Positions 23,761-36,254 of a stretch of 64,000 nucleotides of DNA are shown piece after piece. Both the position numbers and the translations under genes were made by a program. Within the stretch, counting starts at the first letter, position 1; each line of letters starts with the position of its first letter. Origin of the DNA: Amblyomma americanum (lineage: Eukaryota > Arthropoda > Arachnida > Ixodida > Ixodidae); contig NC_135500.1 in assembly GCF_052857255.1 (NCBI RefSeq), positions 105,037,048 to 105,101,047 of the forward strand. Direction: 5' to 3'. The notes under the pieces are model-generated. The model had not been told where the DNA came from. It ran no database searches and worked only from the letters and a program-made list of their open reading frames with translations.

Positions 23761-24089
23761 CTTACGAGCCTTCTTTCTTATGCCGTAGAGAAGAGATCTG
23801 GCTTCAAATTAGCCACTTATTTGGCATCGTCCAAAGCCGTACAGGTAATTGTCGACGTCGTCCAGCCAGGCAGGCCACTCACTGAGTTTACCGAAATCAA
23901 ACTATGAAAGCTTGTGGACTCCATACATGACGCCAGCTTTATAGATGACGATAGATGACGACACAATCTCAAAAGGGCTGGTAACAAGGACGGCGTCTCT
24001 ATGGTCTTCTGTGCACCGTGAAAGATTGACCAAGATATGTCCCAAGGTCAGCACTGGTGGTCCTACCACTTCCGGCTGTGGAACGAAAC
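23761..24089. other. intron, nothing recognised
   Basis: Short stretch between two transposon remnants. No supported feature; it may belong to either neighbour. Confidence 0.3.
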
Positions 24090-24372
24090 ACGCAAACCAT
24101 GCGCCCGGTATGTTACGGGTGTAGTTTACGAGATCTGCTTTTCATGTGGCAAAATAGGTGTAAGGAAAACTGGGCGTTGCGTCAATGAACGCGGGAGGGA
24201 AAATGAAAGATCGACAGGTTACCGACCGGACTCGTTCCAGAATCTGCCCGCCCATTGCCGCTTTTGCAATGATGACAAGGAGGAAAACTGTGAGCCACGA
24301 CTTGAGGAAGTCAAACTTATAACGAGAAGTAAGGATAGTTTAGGACGTGAACTGTCTGAAAACTTTTTATGA
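24090..24372 (+). mobile_element. Penelope-like element, GIY-YIG endonuclease fragment
   Basis: The plus-strand frame reads YVTGVVYEICFSCGKIGVRK then TGRCVNERGRENERS, followed by LPAHCRFCNDDKEENCEPRL and SKDSLGRELSENFL. Penelope-like retroelements carry a C-terminal GIY-YIG nuclease whose tick and arthropod versions read V-Y-x-I-P-x-x-C-G-K-x-Y-x-G-Q-T-G-R and continue with an H/C cluster. Here the tyrosine and glutamine of the second motif are changed (GVRKTGR), so the nuclease would be inactive. The RT part is absent. Confidence 0.78.
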
Positions 24373-26266
24373 ACGTGAAACGTGAAGTGACACGTGCTTC
24401 AGCACCGCTTCAGTCTCCCTGTGAGCAAGGGAAATAGGGTTGTTTAAGAATAGGCGATAAAGTGCTGTCTAGTTTCCTTAACATAGAATATGTAGGTTAT
24501 ACATTGTAGGTTAAGGAGATTACAAAAAATCGTGAAGTTTAAGTATCTATTGCACTGTAGAACTGTCTGTTTAAAATGTTATTCGATTCTGAAACACACA
24601 AATTAGTGATTTCGACACACCAAACTGCTCTTCATGAAACATATAATAAAACATGAAATCATTCTCCGCAGCCGCCAATAGTATGATCGAGTTTCGTACC
24701 CTTATGGAGGATCAGTACATTCGCCGCAAACTTTCTGTATTTCTAATTATTTTTATTGTGGGAGGCTTGTCGCCGTGGTGATGGGAATAGACGAGTTGAT
24801 CGAATGAAAAGTAGCGAACCAACAAAAATCTGAAAAATCCTAAGTAACTAATTGGCGCGTAACTTCGCGCACCGTCGTGCCATTGTTTATGCCGAGCACG
24901 TTTATTATTTATCAAAATACGAGATAGCATTACGTTTCAGAGGACCACTCTGAAAGTGCTCCGAACGAAACTACTCACTTGCGCGGAGATTAGAGTGAAT
25001 ATGAGCATGAAGACACTGCAATTATTAGTGCCCAAATACGGGCAAACGAGTGACCTCCGATGCTACGCGATAAAATCTTGGGGCTTCTTAACCACCTTCA
25101 TTAAGAAGAAAATTCTATAGCATGTAGGTTGCCTGCTTTGGTCCCTGAAAACACTGTTTATTGTTCTTGCGTTTTTCCCCGTCAAAACTTCCATTGGAGG
25201 CGGTTTCATTGCACTCAAATGGTTACATGTGTCATCACCTTCCAGAATGCTCCAGTACCATTCATTCGATTATCAAATGCGATAATACTAAAACGATGCA
25301 CTAATCCACCTTATTGGAGTTTCTGTCATGGGCCTACTTCCGAAATTTGGGAGGCACTTTGAACTTTTCGGCGCTGGGCAAACTTGCTAATTTTGATGGT
25401 TCAAATTTCACGGTGCTCTATGACTGGACCTTTGCTAGTCGCGTTATGTTGATGACATCACGACCGTCTCAATCGCAGGCATATTTCGCGGGCCGCTGTG
25501 GTGCAGCGGTGTAGTGCTGCGGATGTGTTAAGCACAGGCACCGCTGGGGCCTGTGCGACCCAGGTTGCCCTTCTGGAGCTCCCGGCTCATGAGCAGCGCC
25601 ACTGTGTGCAGGTGACAACTGGATTGAAATTGGCAACGGCGGGCAGCCTGCTAAAAATTCAACGGGCCGCTTGCGACTTGCCCCATTGGGCAGGTTGTCA
25701 TGGCTTCACATGGTCACATGAAGCTTATCGCCCAATCACAGAATTTTGTGACTAAGAAGCATGACATTTTTTTTTTCTGAGCCGAGAACCTGAATGCTAT
25801 TCCATTAAAAAAATAATTCATTTCATTTGTATTATTCATTCATTATTTCAGCCAGAACATGAAAGAGCTTGTTCTCGGAAGCACTGCTTTTATTTTCTTG
25901 CGTTCAGTTCTAAAGGAACCTTTTCACGACACGCTCCGATGAAAAAGGCTTCCCTCAGCAGTCAATTTTTTTTGCCTCATGCTTTTCCAGCCGCGCCCAC
26001 ATGTGCATTTCTTGCAGAATTGACATATGCAGATCTAAAACAAACCATTCAGAATTAACGTTTTGGCGTAAAATCGGTTTCACAAAACTACCGCACGCTC
26101 TCTAAGCCGCACGCACGTTTTGTACGCATTCGAAAAAGTCTAACAAATGCAATGTCGCAGTCTGTATGAACACGCCTTGACACAACAAGAAATTAGTTTT
26201 GTTGCTGATTGCACGTTATTTTTTATTAGTAAGAGTTCTATCCTGACATGGACATTTTCATCCCAG
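24373..26266. other. intron; possible SINE-like repeat at 25488-25790
   Basis: The only patterned part is about 25488-25790, which begins cgggccgctgtggtgcagcgg (resembling a tRNA A box) and ends in a poly-T stretch and ttaaaaaaataattc. It may be a second tRNA-derived SINE family, but no convincing B box remains. The rest contains nothing recognised up to the acceptor ttttcatcccag. Confidence 0.35.
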
Positions 26267-26351
26267 TTCAAATTAGAGGGCCGCCAGAAATCCAAAGGGC
26301 AATCGATGATTGCAGTAGACGCTATTAAGTACCAAGGATGCGCTTTATCAG
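26267..26351 (+). CDS. MAM/LDLa receptor-like protein, exon C (end of first MAM domain)
   Basis: 85-base exon, acceptor cattttcatcccag, donor gtgaga, phase 0 in and phase 1 out. It reads FKLEGRQKSKGQ then SMIAVDAIKYQGCALS. This is the closing signature of MAM domains: a V/F-x-F/L-E-G strand, then G-x-I-A-[LIV]-D-x-I-x-x-x-x-C with the fourth conserved cysteine. The phase-1 exit fits directly onto the LDLa exon at 29540. Confidence 0.88.
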
Positions 26352-26514
26352 GTGAGAACTGGACCATTTCTTTTTGTTGTGTGTAGGTGTAAACACGTAT
26401 TTCTATTCCATGACTAATAAATTATATCTTGCCAAATTTCACTTCCTTTCGGTAGTGCTGCAAGAGAAATATTTCTTTAAGCTCGGACGACTCTTCCTTG
26501 TATGGAAGGCACTA

Positions 26515-26727
26515 TCGGGGTCAAAAGTTGGCGGGACGCGATTTCTTCAAAAACGTTAATTTATTCCATCTCCACTTCGCTACCCAGTCGCAACATATTG
26601 TCACCAGAGGAAGGAGCATTTAGGCCTTTAGTACCTTCATACAATATCAGGCGAGTGGTTGATGATTTGAAGCTGCAATAAGCATTTTTATTAAAACTCA
26701 CGTCCCGCAAACCTTTACCCCGATATT
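26515..26727. repeat. MITE-like inverted repeat
   Basis: The left end ggggtcaaaagttggcgggacgc and the inverted right end gcgtcccgc-aaacctttacccc-type bases (26698-26727) pair over about 25-50 bases with mismatches. The interior is non-coding. The core 'tttgcgggac' also occurs in the TIRs at 16322-16553, so the two may belong to related families. Confidence 0.6.
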
Positions 26728-27068
26728 ACTCCGCTTGAAACGCTGGTGTTTAAAATAATGTTAAGATTCGCCGCCTTTGTAGCTGCCCAAGCAGTGATAT
26801 GAGTTACGTAAATGCAGAAAACTATCAATAACCACTTCGACCGTAATTTCGATAAAAGCGTGAGAGCAGCGACCGTTATAAAGAAACGTATCCCCAATGC
26901 TTTAATGGGGGCTAATTGGCCGTTCATAATTACATTGGAGCGCGCTGACTTCGCAATAGACAATACTAAGAATACACCACGAGACACAGTCGCAGACAAC
27001 AGCAGGTCTGACTGTGCCTCTTGGTGTATTCTTTGTGTTGTCTCTTGCGAAGTTGGCGCATCCTCTAT
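26728..27068. other. intron with an imperfect inverted repeat
   Basis: About 26944-27058 contains an imperfect hairpin: gacttcgcaatagacaatac ... gtgtattctttgtgttgtct, then cttgcgaagt. It lies against the left inverted repeat of the Penelope-like remnant and may be part of it. Confidence 0.45.
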
Positions 27069-27883
27069 CCTGACGTTAACAGCGCAAAACGTAGACGACG
27101 CGCGAATAGAGAAGCACACACAACGACCGCTGACTTTCAACAGCGTTTAATTGGAAAGGACGAAACTGTTATATTAGCACGGACAGCAAACGTTCACACA
27201 CACGTCATATTACACCATTATACACCCGTCGCCCTGCAAACTCAGAGCAAGATTACTGCACGCCCAACAGCCTAAGTTGCTTTTTATGTTAACAATATGG
27301 ACGGCTAGCTACGCATTGGTCCTTCGTTTAGCTATCTCGTTGTCCTCAATAATCCCGCGGACCAACTGTTCACCGTGGCTATTCTACACTAGACATTGTC
27401 TGAATTCCGTGGCACATGTTTTGGAAGGGCAATCCCTGACATGAATACCTATATGCCTACAGGCTTGATCAACGTTAATTTTGCGCTCCTTCATTCTCGC
27501 GTTGGTTCACCTGCCCGTCTGCTTACGTACTCTTTCCCACATTTTAAAGGAATTGAATACACATCGGCTTCCACGTATTCCACAATGCACTTCTGGTGGT
27601 TTATTTTGCACCCTTGCCGCTTTTTCGGCTGCTCTGCATTTACACGCCGATGGAAGCTTTCTAGTTTTCTTCGGGCTGTTACAACAACATTAACGCCTGC
27701 TTTGCCACCAATCTTTTTTAGACGATGGGATGCGTTGTGTACATATGGCAGGGCCACAATCCTTCTTTTTTCTTTCGCTTCCTTGCTTGACCTTTCTAAT
27801 TAAACGTTGTTGAAAGTCAGCGCTCGTTGTGTGTGCTTCCCTTATCGCCTGTCGTCTACGTTGCGCGCTGTTAAACATTAGGA
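27069..27883 (-). mobile_element. Penelope-like element fragment with flanking inverted repeats
   Basis: Core: a minus-strand GIY-YIG region at 27396-27757 reading LPYVHNASHRLKKIGGKAG, then EADVYSIPLKCGKEYVSRRA. The second line corresponds to the V-Y-x-I-P-x-x-C-G-K-x-Y motif of Penelope endonucleases, with the following G-Q-T-G-R lost. It is flanked by inverted copies of a roughly 91-base sequence: 27069-27159 and 27792-27883, sharing (after inversion) aagcacacacaacga and gctgactttcaaca. Penelope-like elements often have terminal repeats in direct or inverted order. The element is too decayed for activity. Confidence 0.75.
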
Positions 27884-29539
27884 TTAAGAACCAACAAGGC
27901 CAAGCTGCTGTTCTGGCAATCATGTATGTCATTAGAAATGTATCGACAAAGAAGTTCATTCATCCATGAAGAAACTCGCGCGTTTTACTACAGAACACTA
28001 CATGCTAGACGCGGCTAAAGACCACCGATGCTGTGAACGAGTGCATGCGATGACAACCCAAATATAAATAAGACTTGCCCAACTTTATTCGCCCGCGAGC
28101 GGTGACAGAAGTCTCTAACCAAGACACGGAGGTAGTAACTCAAAAACCGGCTCATGCTGTCAACTATTCTATGAAGGGCTCTAGCCCTGCCTTGCAAAAC
28201 CACGTTCCAACTTCTTTCCTTTATATGGAGCCGGAGGAGAGCCGAAACGCTTTCTGGAATGCTTGACTGCGCCGACTTAAACTGATTTTGAAGCTGAAAA
28301 TTCGGTGAAACCTCTGGGCGTTCCGTGTAGATAGGCTCCAAAGCCCTCACGGCCGCTTGTTCAAGTCCATTGGCCTTATAGATGAGAAATATAACTAGTG
28401 AGAGTAACTCAGGCAAAGTGTAACTAAAGTGGCATCGTTCATTTGCGTTCTTATGAATAGACAATATTCTAGTTTACTTTGAGCAGAACGTTGGAGCTCA
28501 CGCCACAGCATCTGGCGCGCGCTTTGCCATTATCCAACCACTGCCAAAGCGGAGACTGTATGCTTTATTCGTAAGCTGTCTGGTTCAACCGATGATGCTT
28601 TACTGAATCAGACATCGAAAATAGCTCTCCAGAACGTGGACCGCTGGAGTATCATCATGGGGCCGAGCATGGACCATAAACATATAATCAATCGCCTATT
28701 TACACCTACTCCATAGAAACCATGCGTACAGAGAGCGAGTCCGCATAGAGATGAGCAGACTTGGATGGCCACTTTCGTAAGGACTTGCGTTTTTCGAAGC
28801 GGCAGGTGTTCAAGGGCGGCGCACTGCGATTCTCAGTGTCAACTTACCTATCCTCGTAAATGCGCATGTTTCGCCCCAGCTCCTCCTACAAATTTCGATA
28901 CATCTCGTACCGCGAGTTAAGTTAAGGACCAACGCTACCGGCTGCGCGCAGAAGGACTAATAAGTGAAATGCGCAACCTTTTAAGGAAAAGCTTTGCGGA
29001 AATGCGACTAAGTAGATATCACAACTATTTCATTCTTGAAGATTATTAGTGCTAAGCACGATTTTGAATTTGGTTTCGCGGGCTTTCGACAGCTTCAGCA
29101 TCTGTGCCCGTTCATCGACAGGGCAAAGAGAATTAATACAGCCATTTGTGCTCCGTCAAGCATGTCGTAACTTAGTGTGTGCTGTTGGTGATTTTCCTAT
29201 TGAGAAATTTTCACCTATCTCCTTATCAAATGCAGGTGCAGGCATGAAATGGACTGAAAGGTAGACGTATCCTGTTCTAGTACTGATGATGGTAGCCCCA
29301 GTATTTGATTGAGGATTGACTTCGCCCCTTGACGCACTGCGGCCTTTGCCCGCTACGACGCACCCCTACTTTGGCCGTCAAAAATACAATAGTTCTGAAT
29401 AATCCACCTACGTACATAATGCACCCCCAAATTTTCCGAGATATTATGGGAAAACGGGTGCGTTCATTATGTGAGCCAACACGGTACTGCAAACCATCGC
29501 GCACTGAATGCATAGTAATTCGATTCGTGTTGTTCCCAG
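27884..29539. other. intron, nothing recognised
   Basis: No exon or named repeat was identified. The last 250 bases include cataatgcacccccaaatttt, which looks like dispersed-repeat text. The acceptor of the LDLa exon is cgtgttgttcccag at the right edge. Confidence 0.4.
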
Positions 29540-29659
29540 CTACATATGAAAACTGTTCTAACCTGAACTTCCACTGCGCCAATGGGGCCTGCGTGAGACT
29601 CGACGCTCGCTGTGACTACGTGGATGACTGTGGGGACAACAGCGATGAGCATGGTTGCG
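29540..29659 (+). CDS. MAM/LDLa receptor-like protein, exon D (LDL-receptor class A repeat 1)
   Basis: 120-base exon, acceptor gtgttgttcccag, donor gtaagc, phase 1-1, as is typical for shuffled extracellular modules. It encodes one complete LDLa repeat of about 40 residues: cysteines in CSNLNFHC, ACVRLDARC, DDCGDNSDE and a final GC make the usual six. The calcium-binding cluster is intact (D-x-x-D-D-C-G-D-N-S-D-E, matching D-C-x-D-x-S-D-E). LDLa repeats bind ligand in a calcium-dependent way in secreted or membrane proteins. It lies between the two MAM domains. Confidence 0.95.
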
Positions 29660-31428
29660 GTAAGCTGAGCAGATACGGCAAAGCGTGTGTGCACAGTGCT
29701 TATAATGCATTGTGATGCGCGACTTTAATACCAAGCTTTCTGGGTAGGCAGCACGTAATTATCAGTGATCAAGCGTTCAACCATTCACTGAGTGCGAGGT
29801 TCAGTATTTTGGTTTAACAATCCAGTTTTCGATAAAATTTTATATGCTTCCAGGAAAGAAGATAACATAAAAAAGACTCGTTAATGCTACTCAAACAGAA
29901 AAACAGAGCACTCGATCAAGAAAAAAATTATAACAATGAAATGTTAACGTTACATTAGGTAAGAGCCAAGGGAAGAAAGTTTGATTTGAATCCACCTTAT
30001 ATAACCTAAATAAATTCTTCTTTAATTTGATCCGCACTCATGTCAGTGTGGCCATGGTAGGTGAAGTTTGTACAAGGATACTTTAAAAAGGGCGCTTGTT
30101 AATGACTGAAAAATGCATCGAATGGCCAGAAATCTCTTCTTTGAAGAAGAACTTGCTTAAATTTGAGACATCTGACTCCTTATAATAATCCTCCCGCATT
30201 GGTGGATGTACCCGCCACGCTGGATCACGTGATTCAGCAGTTCGGCTTCTAAGCACGATTAAATTACTTTGGAATGTGATTTACATTCACATCTCACTTC
30301 ATATTGTGATCACATTCGGATTCCGATCATAATGAGACGTGATTTATTGTTGATTAACATCCAAGCAAATATCGATTTTTATAAATATGCAAGGTTTACA
30401 ACATGGGCATGCGTTAAAAGAAAAAAAGGTTGTAATAACTGCGCAATATATTTCTACGCCATGAAAGAATCGCAAAATTTATATCAGACGGGAACATAGA
30501 GTAAGTAACTACATAATGCAAACATTAATTCAAGGCAGAAGAAAGCCTGGTACTTTTTCGCTTGGCAGCGTTTAACTCTGGCGGCTACCAAGCTTCCAGT
30601 GCTGACGACGCGTCAAAAATAATCGCGGAGCTCTCAAAATACGTTTCCAGGATATTCGGCTGCAGGTTCTTTTATAAGCTCCTTTTCGCGGTTGCCAGAC
30701 CGCCACATGCAAGTACAGAGGCCACCCTTATAATTCCCGCCAGTTAAACTTACAGAATACCGCTTTACTATTTACCTTGTTTTGATATTGGCCACAACAC
30801 AACCACAACCTTAGAAGCTCGGGCCAATGTGGTCAAACCGCAATGACGTTTATATGTGCTCCTGGAGTGGAAAGCGCTTAATATGTTTGCTATGCTCGCA
30901 AGCCAAAAGAAATTATGGGGGGGGGGGGGGGGCATGAATAGGACAGGGGTGCATCGCATTTTCTAGAATATCTTGTGGACGCGACAAGCCAATGTTTCCG
31001 TGTACAAGATCAAGTCATGCTGGACGGTGGCCTCTCGCCCAGTGCATGTGGTGGAGGTGGCTAGCCGCTCCCATCTTGAGGGTTGTCTACTTTGTTATCA
31101 GACTGGGAGTATTGTATAGTCACCCCAGGGAAGATGAGAGGCACCCCCAAACTTGTGTCTATTCATCGCGAAGGCACTCACCCTTCTCGCAAGGAGAGAG
31201 TCGCATTGCACAGTGTGAGGAGTGTTCCCTTCTCCTGCCTGGGCGGCTGCAGTGACACTCCTTCAGGAGGGGTGATGGCCGTGCCGTGTTTCTGTCATGC
31301 GTGCCTGCTATTTTTACACAACGAACCAAGTAATGCTCTCGCATTAAAAATAAAAGCTAAGAAACGTGATGAATTTGAATCATTATGATAGAGCATCGCT
31401 CCGAGTGCGACAACTGATCAACTTTCAG
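29660..31428. other. intron, poly-G at 30917-30932
   Basis: AT-rich intron. A 16-base poly-G run lies at 30917-30932. No exon or transposon protein recognised. The acceptor before the next exon is gatcaactttcag. Confidence 0.45.
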
Positions 31429-31584
31429 GCGACTACGGGCTCGGCTGCAACTTTGACAGCTCCTTTTGTGACTGGGTGCCCCAGGCACCACCGGAGGGAA
31501 CGACGCAGATGTGGATGTTGGCGTGGCCGTCGTCTTCACTGGCCTTTGGCCCGACGCGGGACCACACAAATGGAAATCCCGAAG
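31429..31584 (+). CDS. MAM/LDLa receptor-like protein, exon E (start of second MAM domain)
   Basis: 156-base exon, acceptor caactttcag, donor gtaagc, phase 1-1. It reads G-DYGLGCNFDSSFCDWVPQ, later FGPTRDHTNGNPE. This is the canonical opening of a MAM domain: first conserved Cys in C-x-F-D/E, second Cys in C-x-W, and the turn G-P-x-x-D-H-T. The preceding LDLa exon joins as G-C-G-D-Y-G. The next exon at 43958 is 12.4 kb away, across a repeat-filled intron. Confidence 0.93.
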
Positions 31585-32458
31585 GTAAGCTGTCCATGAC
31601 GACAGTGAAAAATTCGACACATGTAAAAACAAACAAAAACAGATTTGTAAGCCACTGATACATGTTGTGACAGCGACGTTTCATGTCAGTCGATAACAGC
31701 TTTTGCTCGCTTTCATTCTATGCTTAAATACCAAAATATTTAGTCCTGAAAAGCGCTGTTCGAACTTTCGATATGGAAGATTATGCTTTCTCTTTTCTTC
31801 TGCGCTGTTCATCAGGTACCGCCTGACGCATGTCAGCTGGCATACGCAAGCGTGAGTTTAGATGGCCGACTGAAGACTTACTTACTGGTTTTTTCACGTA
31901 ACTTCACGTGATGTTTAACTTAAACAACGAGATACATCCAAGCTGTATGAAATCAAGTTCATAATGTTTTCGCTCGTGTGGCGCGCGCTCGCTAGTGTGT
32001 TGAGTTATAATCTTATTAGTTTATGCGGTAAGAAAAATTGTCCACAATTGGTAATATTCGTTTCGAGCCAAAGAGCATTTCGTTACGTTACAGAGGGATT
32101 CAGGAACAGCAAATAAAGTTTTTTGTAGCACGCCTCAGAAACGTGTCCTTCTTTGGTGTCGCTTATTTCTTGCCAGCGCTGCAACCAAACTTGATGCTTA
32201 GCGCCGTTTATAGACCAGGGTAGGATATTTTTCAGTAATCAGGCCAATCTTACAACTTCCCTGGAACGAGTGAAAACCAAGACCTCTAGGTTCATTTATT
32301 TTCTTTAATGTATAGTCCGACTGCTTCGGGACTCTAAAAATCTCTTGATCTTTTAAGTATCTGCATGCGACAGAAATTCGCTCGGCTTGTTACTAATTAT
32401 ACAACGGTAATTCACTGTTTGTCGCCTCTCATGTCCATCCCGCATATATTGTTGCTTT
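31585..32458. other. intron, nothing recognised
   Basis: Intronic sequence without recognised features. Confidence 0.4.
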
Positions 32459-32712
32459 CCCGCCGTGGTGGCTCAGTGGCTATGGCGCTCGTCTGCTGAC
32501 CCGAAAGACGCGGGTTCGATTCCAGCTGGGGCGGTTGAATCACAATGTGGGCTAAATTCTGGAAGACCGTGTACTGTGCGACGTCAATGCTCGTTAAATA
32601 ACTCACAGTGGTCGAAATTTTCAGAGCCCTTGACTACAGCGCCCCTCATAGCCTGAGTGAGTTGCTGTTGGTCTCTAAACCCCATAAGCAATAAACCATA
32701 AACCATTTTTTT
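32459..32712 (+). repeat. tRNA-derived SINE (Ruka-like, diverged copy)
   Basis: Begins cccgccgtggtggctcagtggc (A-box-like) and has a well-kept B box, gggttcgattcc. The body is diverged (cactgtggtcgaaattt-like text near 32607) and it ends in caataaaccataaaccattttt. It is in the same orientation as the host gene. Confidence 0.85.
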
Positions 32713-33849
32713 TTAGTATTGAAACGAAGCCTGCGAGAGACTAAGAAGAATAAACACGTGATCGCGCTCTGGCGCCACCGTATGGCAGGGCTGTCGCCCC
32801 GGTCACCATGATCTTGGAAATGCGGCAGCACATCCGTCCGGAACATTTTCGAGCGCTGTTATCTCCTATAAGTGATAGGCAGGCCATTGACAGCAATTTT
32901 ATTGAGCCATCCCACTAAAAAAAATTAAAAATGGAAAGGGAAACAGGGAAGTCACTTATCACGCATTAAAACCGTTACCGATGGGAATTAAGATACGTAA
33001 TTTCACACTCATTGATAAGGACAGAAGGAATGCTCACGCATGTGTCGTTTTTCATGTCAGTATGATATGCCTCGCAAACTCCTCTTGTTAACTGATCTTT
33101 ATGGCTATACAAAAGTTCAGTTTGAATGAAAAGAGAAGTGCTTGTATATTCGCTTGAGGAACTGGAATTACTTGGACAACAATCTCTGTAATTTAAAGGC
33201 AAGTTAGAAGAAGCAGCACCTCTCAAAGACATGTTTTGCAGGCGTAGTCGCGTGTTCAAGCATATCATGGTTTGCCCTATACAGTTCATGCGCAGGTAAA
33301 AGGAATGTCAGAAACGACGCCCTACGCATATGATACAAACTGCAACTCATGTTTCACATGCACTTTTTGGTCTTTGTTTCTGTCTCCGGGCCCTCCTATA
33401 AAGATTAGTGCAAATTTTTATTAGTTTTTTTCAGGAGCAGAAGACAACATTTCCACCCCATACCTATTGCCCACTTGCTTTAGCCAGTGGGATTATTGAT
33501 GAATGCATGGTATTACAGCATACTTTCTTTTCTCGTTACTAGAAGGACCCGGCGGTTCTAGCTTGTCAAATCACTTATGCTTTTTCATGATTATGTTGCA
33601 AGCATTATTGCATCATCTGGGAAGCCCTCTGATCTCAGCCTCTCTAACTGCAGTTTGAAACTGTTATTAATTGCATGCATGCATCACTAAGATATTGCTG
33701 ATCCCAAACAGGGCACAGCTGTACTATATTTCACTATTTATGGATGCCCTGAATGGTAACTAAGCAAATGCTTTTCCGACTGCTGCAGAAAGGACCAACA
33801 CATGTGATAATGTTTCATATCCACTCTAAGTTATAACTAAGGATAACTA
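32713..33849. other. intron, nothing clear
   Basis: No firm feature. Around 33420-33840 may be the downstream part of the Penelope-like fragment to its right, which reads on the minus strand, but no protein motif could be confirmed. Confidence 0.35.
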
Positions 33850-34640
33850 TATGAATTGCAGCTCACTGTCCTGAGGAACTTTAATGGTCAGTTTCAATCC
33901 ATAACCGCTAACATCAAAGATCTTTAAAATGTCATCTACCTGCCTCTTGAAGTCAATGTTGTCAACGAAAATTAGATAATCATCCACATGTCAAACACCT
34001 GTTTAACGCTGTCACTTAAATGACCTTTGATAGCCTTGTCAACAGAGCACAGGAAGATATTGCTGAGCACTGGAGATACTGTTGAGCCAATGCACTCCCC
34101 CGTTTCTTTTTTAATATACAGTCTGCCCTCCCATTCAACAAAAGTGGATTTAAGATAAAAAAACTAAAGGTTTAAAAAACGCAGTTTCATAAACCCCGCA
34201 CTTTGAAATGAATGTTTCTTCATCATTATCTGCTTCTATACACCTCCTAACACACTGCAGAATCCTGTCATGCGGTCGGGAGTAAAACATGTCCTGCACA
34301 TCAATACTAAACATACCACACACCCCAGGTTTATTATGCTTCAAATATTCAACAAATGCCAAAGAATTACACACTAGAAACGGATCATCAATGAAAAGTG
34401 TACGTTAGAAAAACGTTGAAACAGCATGTTGCCAGCTGGCACGTTCAGTAACAACACATCGGAAATAAATATCACGTTTACGTGTTTCGACAGAAAAAAA
34501 ATACTTCCAGACAGTTTTTTTCCGCTTTCTTAGCCAATGTAAGAAGGTCTTCCCAATTTAATTCCCCCACCAGCCACAGTGCTTCGCACTTCAGCCCATT
34601 CGCATTGGTGCGCACAGGCTTAAATATTTCGTGATCGCAT
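33850..34640 (-). mobile_element. Penelope-like element, reverse transcriptase fragment
   Basis: Minus-strand frames read SLAFVEYLKHNKPGVCGMFS, then IDVQDMFYSRPHDRILQCV (34150-34374). This corresponds to the Penelope RT region 'S-F-D-I-x-D-[LM]-[FY]-Y-S-x-P-H'. It is followed by EWEGRLYIKKETGECIGSTV and SPVLSNIFLCSVDKA (about 34035-34140), and a broken continuation with LTSRGR near 33940. The catalytic aspartate of motif A is retained as D in IDVQD. Frameshifts interrupt it and the GIY-YIG part is not attached. Confidence 0.75.
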
Positions 34641-36254
34641 TATTAGCCTTCTCGAGGAAGTGTTTTTTGTATTACGCTGGACCGTTTGTTGTCACTTATT
34701 TCATTGGTCATTCGGAGCAAATTTTCTAGCTTCGAAAAACCGAAGACAGTGTTTCAGTGGGCGATTTCGTTTCAGATCGTTAGCAGCGGTTAAGAAACTT
34801 CATAGATATGCGATTGTCCAGCCAATCCAGACATACCGCGAATTCATCCCACGGTGGCCAGAGGAAAGCCAACTGGAGCGTTGCATCGTAATCATGGCAG
34901 TGGTATCCAGCAGTACAAAAACTTAATCCTCTAACGTGATTCGAACTACTGCGGTCGAAAACAGAGCAATTTCGTTTCCTGCTGCGTCAGACAAATCGGT
35001 CATCCCTTCAGTCTTTCACACTGCCTGCATGTGTAGGAATCATTCGTATTTTAAAAATCAGTTCTCCTCCGGTACAAGGTGCGCGCAAGTAGCTGAAACC
35101 GAAACTAACCGGAGTTTCCGACGCCGGTTGTTAGTACTGATTGGACTGGGTGACGTATTCCCTGGACTCTTTAAACATGTTTCTCCTTTGCAGATTCGGA
35201 GAACTGTCCCGGATCGCCAACTGTAATACGACAATTATTGACAGCCGTCTTTGTTTTGATTATTTGTATAATTGCGTTGCCTGTCAAACCGGCTGAGGCC
35301 ACTCACTTGGTCGCTGTGGGGGCCTGGCTTCGTTTGTTCAAAGCACTATTGGGAGCGCTACCATGTGCAAGCACATCAGCGCAGTCAAGTTTCTTTGTCC
35401 TTCGTACTTAGCAGGCTTCCTTTACGTGCCTCAAACACAGATCACGCAAGAGATATGTTGCCAAAAAACACTGTATCAATACTTTCTGAACCCCTGTACA
35501 GCCTAACGAAACGCACTAAACCACAGTAATTATTAACAATTTTGAGTAAATCATCTGAGTAAACTGTATCAGAAAATATGAAAAAAATGCGCTCTCACGA
35601 GCGCCGCACGACAAGCAATGAATAAGCCGCCGTTTTCATCGAGCTGTTGTCTAACTTTTTTTGTAATGCATAGACCCAAGTATGTGAAATTCCCTTCATA
35701 TGAATTGCAGTTGTGACCCCCTTGACCCTCTCTTAATTAGGGACCGTCGCTGAGGTAATAACAACTATTGCACGCCATTTTTGAATGATGGTTTATGGTT
35801 TACAGGATTTTAAGTCTTAAGCTGCTCAGGCTGCGAGAGACGCCCGATTGTGGCATAAAAGTATACAGGAAGCCAAGCATAGCCAAGGCTGTCCGAGGCT
35901 TCATTAAGAAGGAATGCAAGCTAAATTCAATGTATCTTTGCATCCACAGGTCTTGTAGACCAAAGCAAATCTCGAAGACACTTCTGTCGGTCTAATTCCG
36001 TCAGAGTAGATTTTCAAATGCATATTCAATGTAGTTCAAACGCACGTTTCCAAAACTCTCTTTTGGTGCCCATGATGCCGTCTTTAATTCTCACTAACTT
36101 TCCCTTGTGGTTGCTTCGATCGTAGAATGTAAGTCAGGCAATGTAGAATAAAATGAGAAAAAAGCGAAAGAGTTTGGTAGTATATCAGTCTTCACAAAGA
36201 ATCGAGTAGAACGGGTGGCATTTTACCGTTTTGCAAGGTCTTCTGTCTCCAAAG
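34641..36254. other. intron; faint SINE remnant about 35788-35890
   Basis: Near 35788 the text atggtttatggtttacaggattttaag and gctgctcaggctgcgagagacgcc resembles the minus-strand tail and body of the Ruka-like SINE, but most of the element is missing. Nothing else was recognised. Confidence 0.35.
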
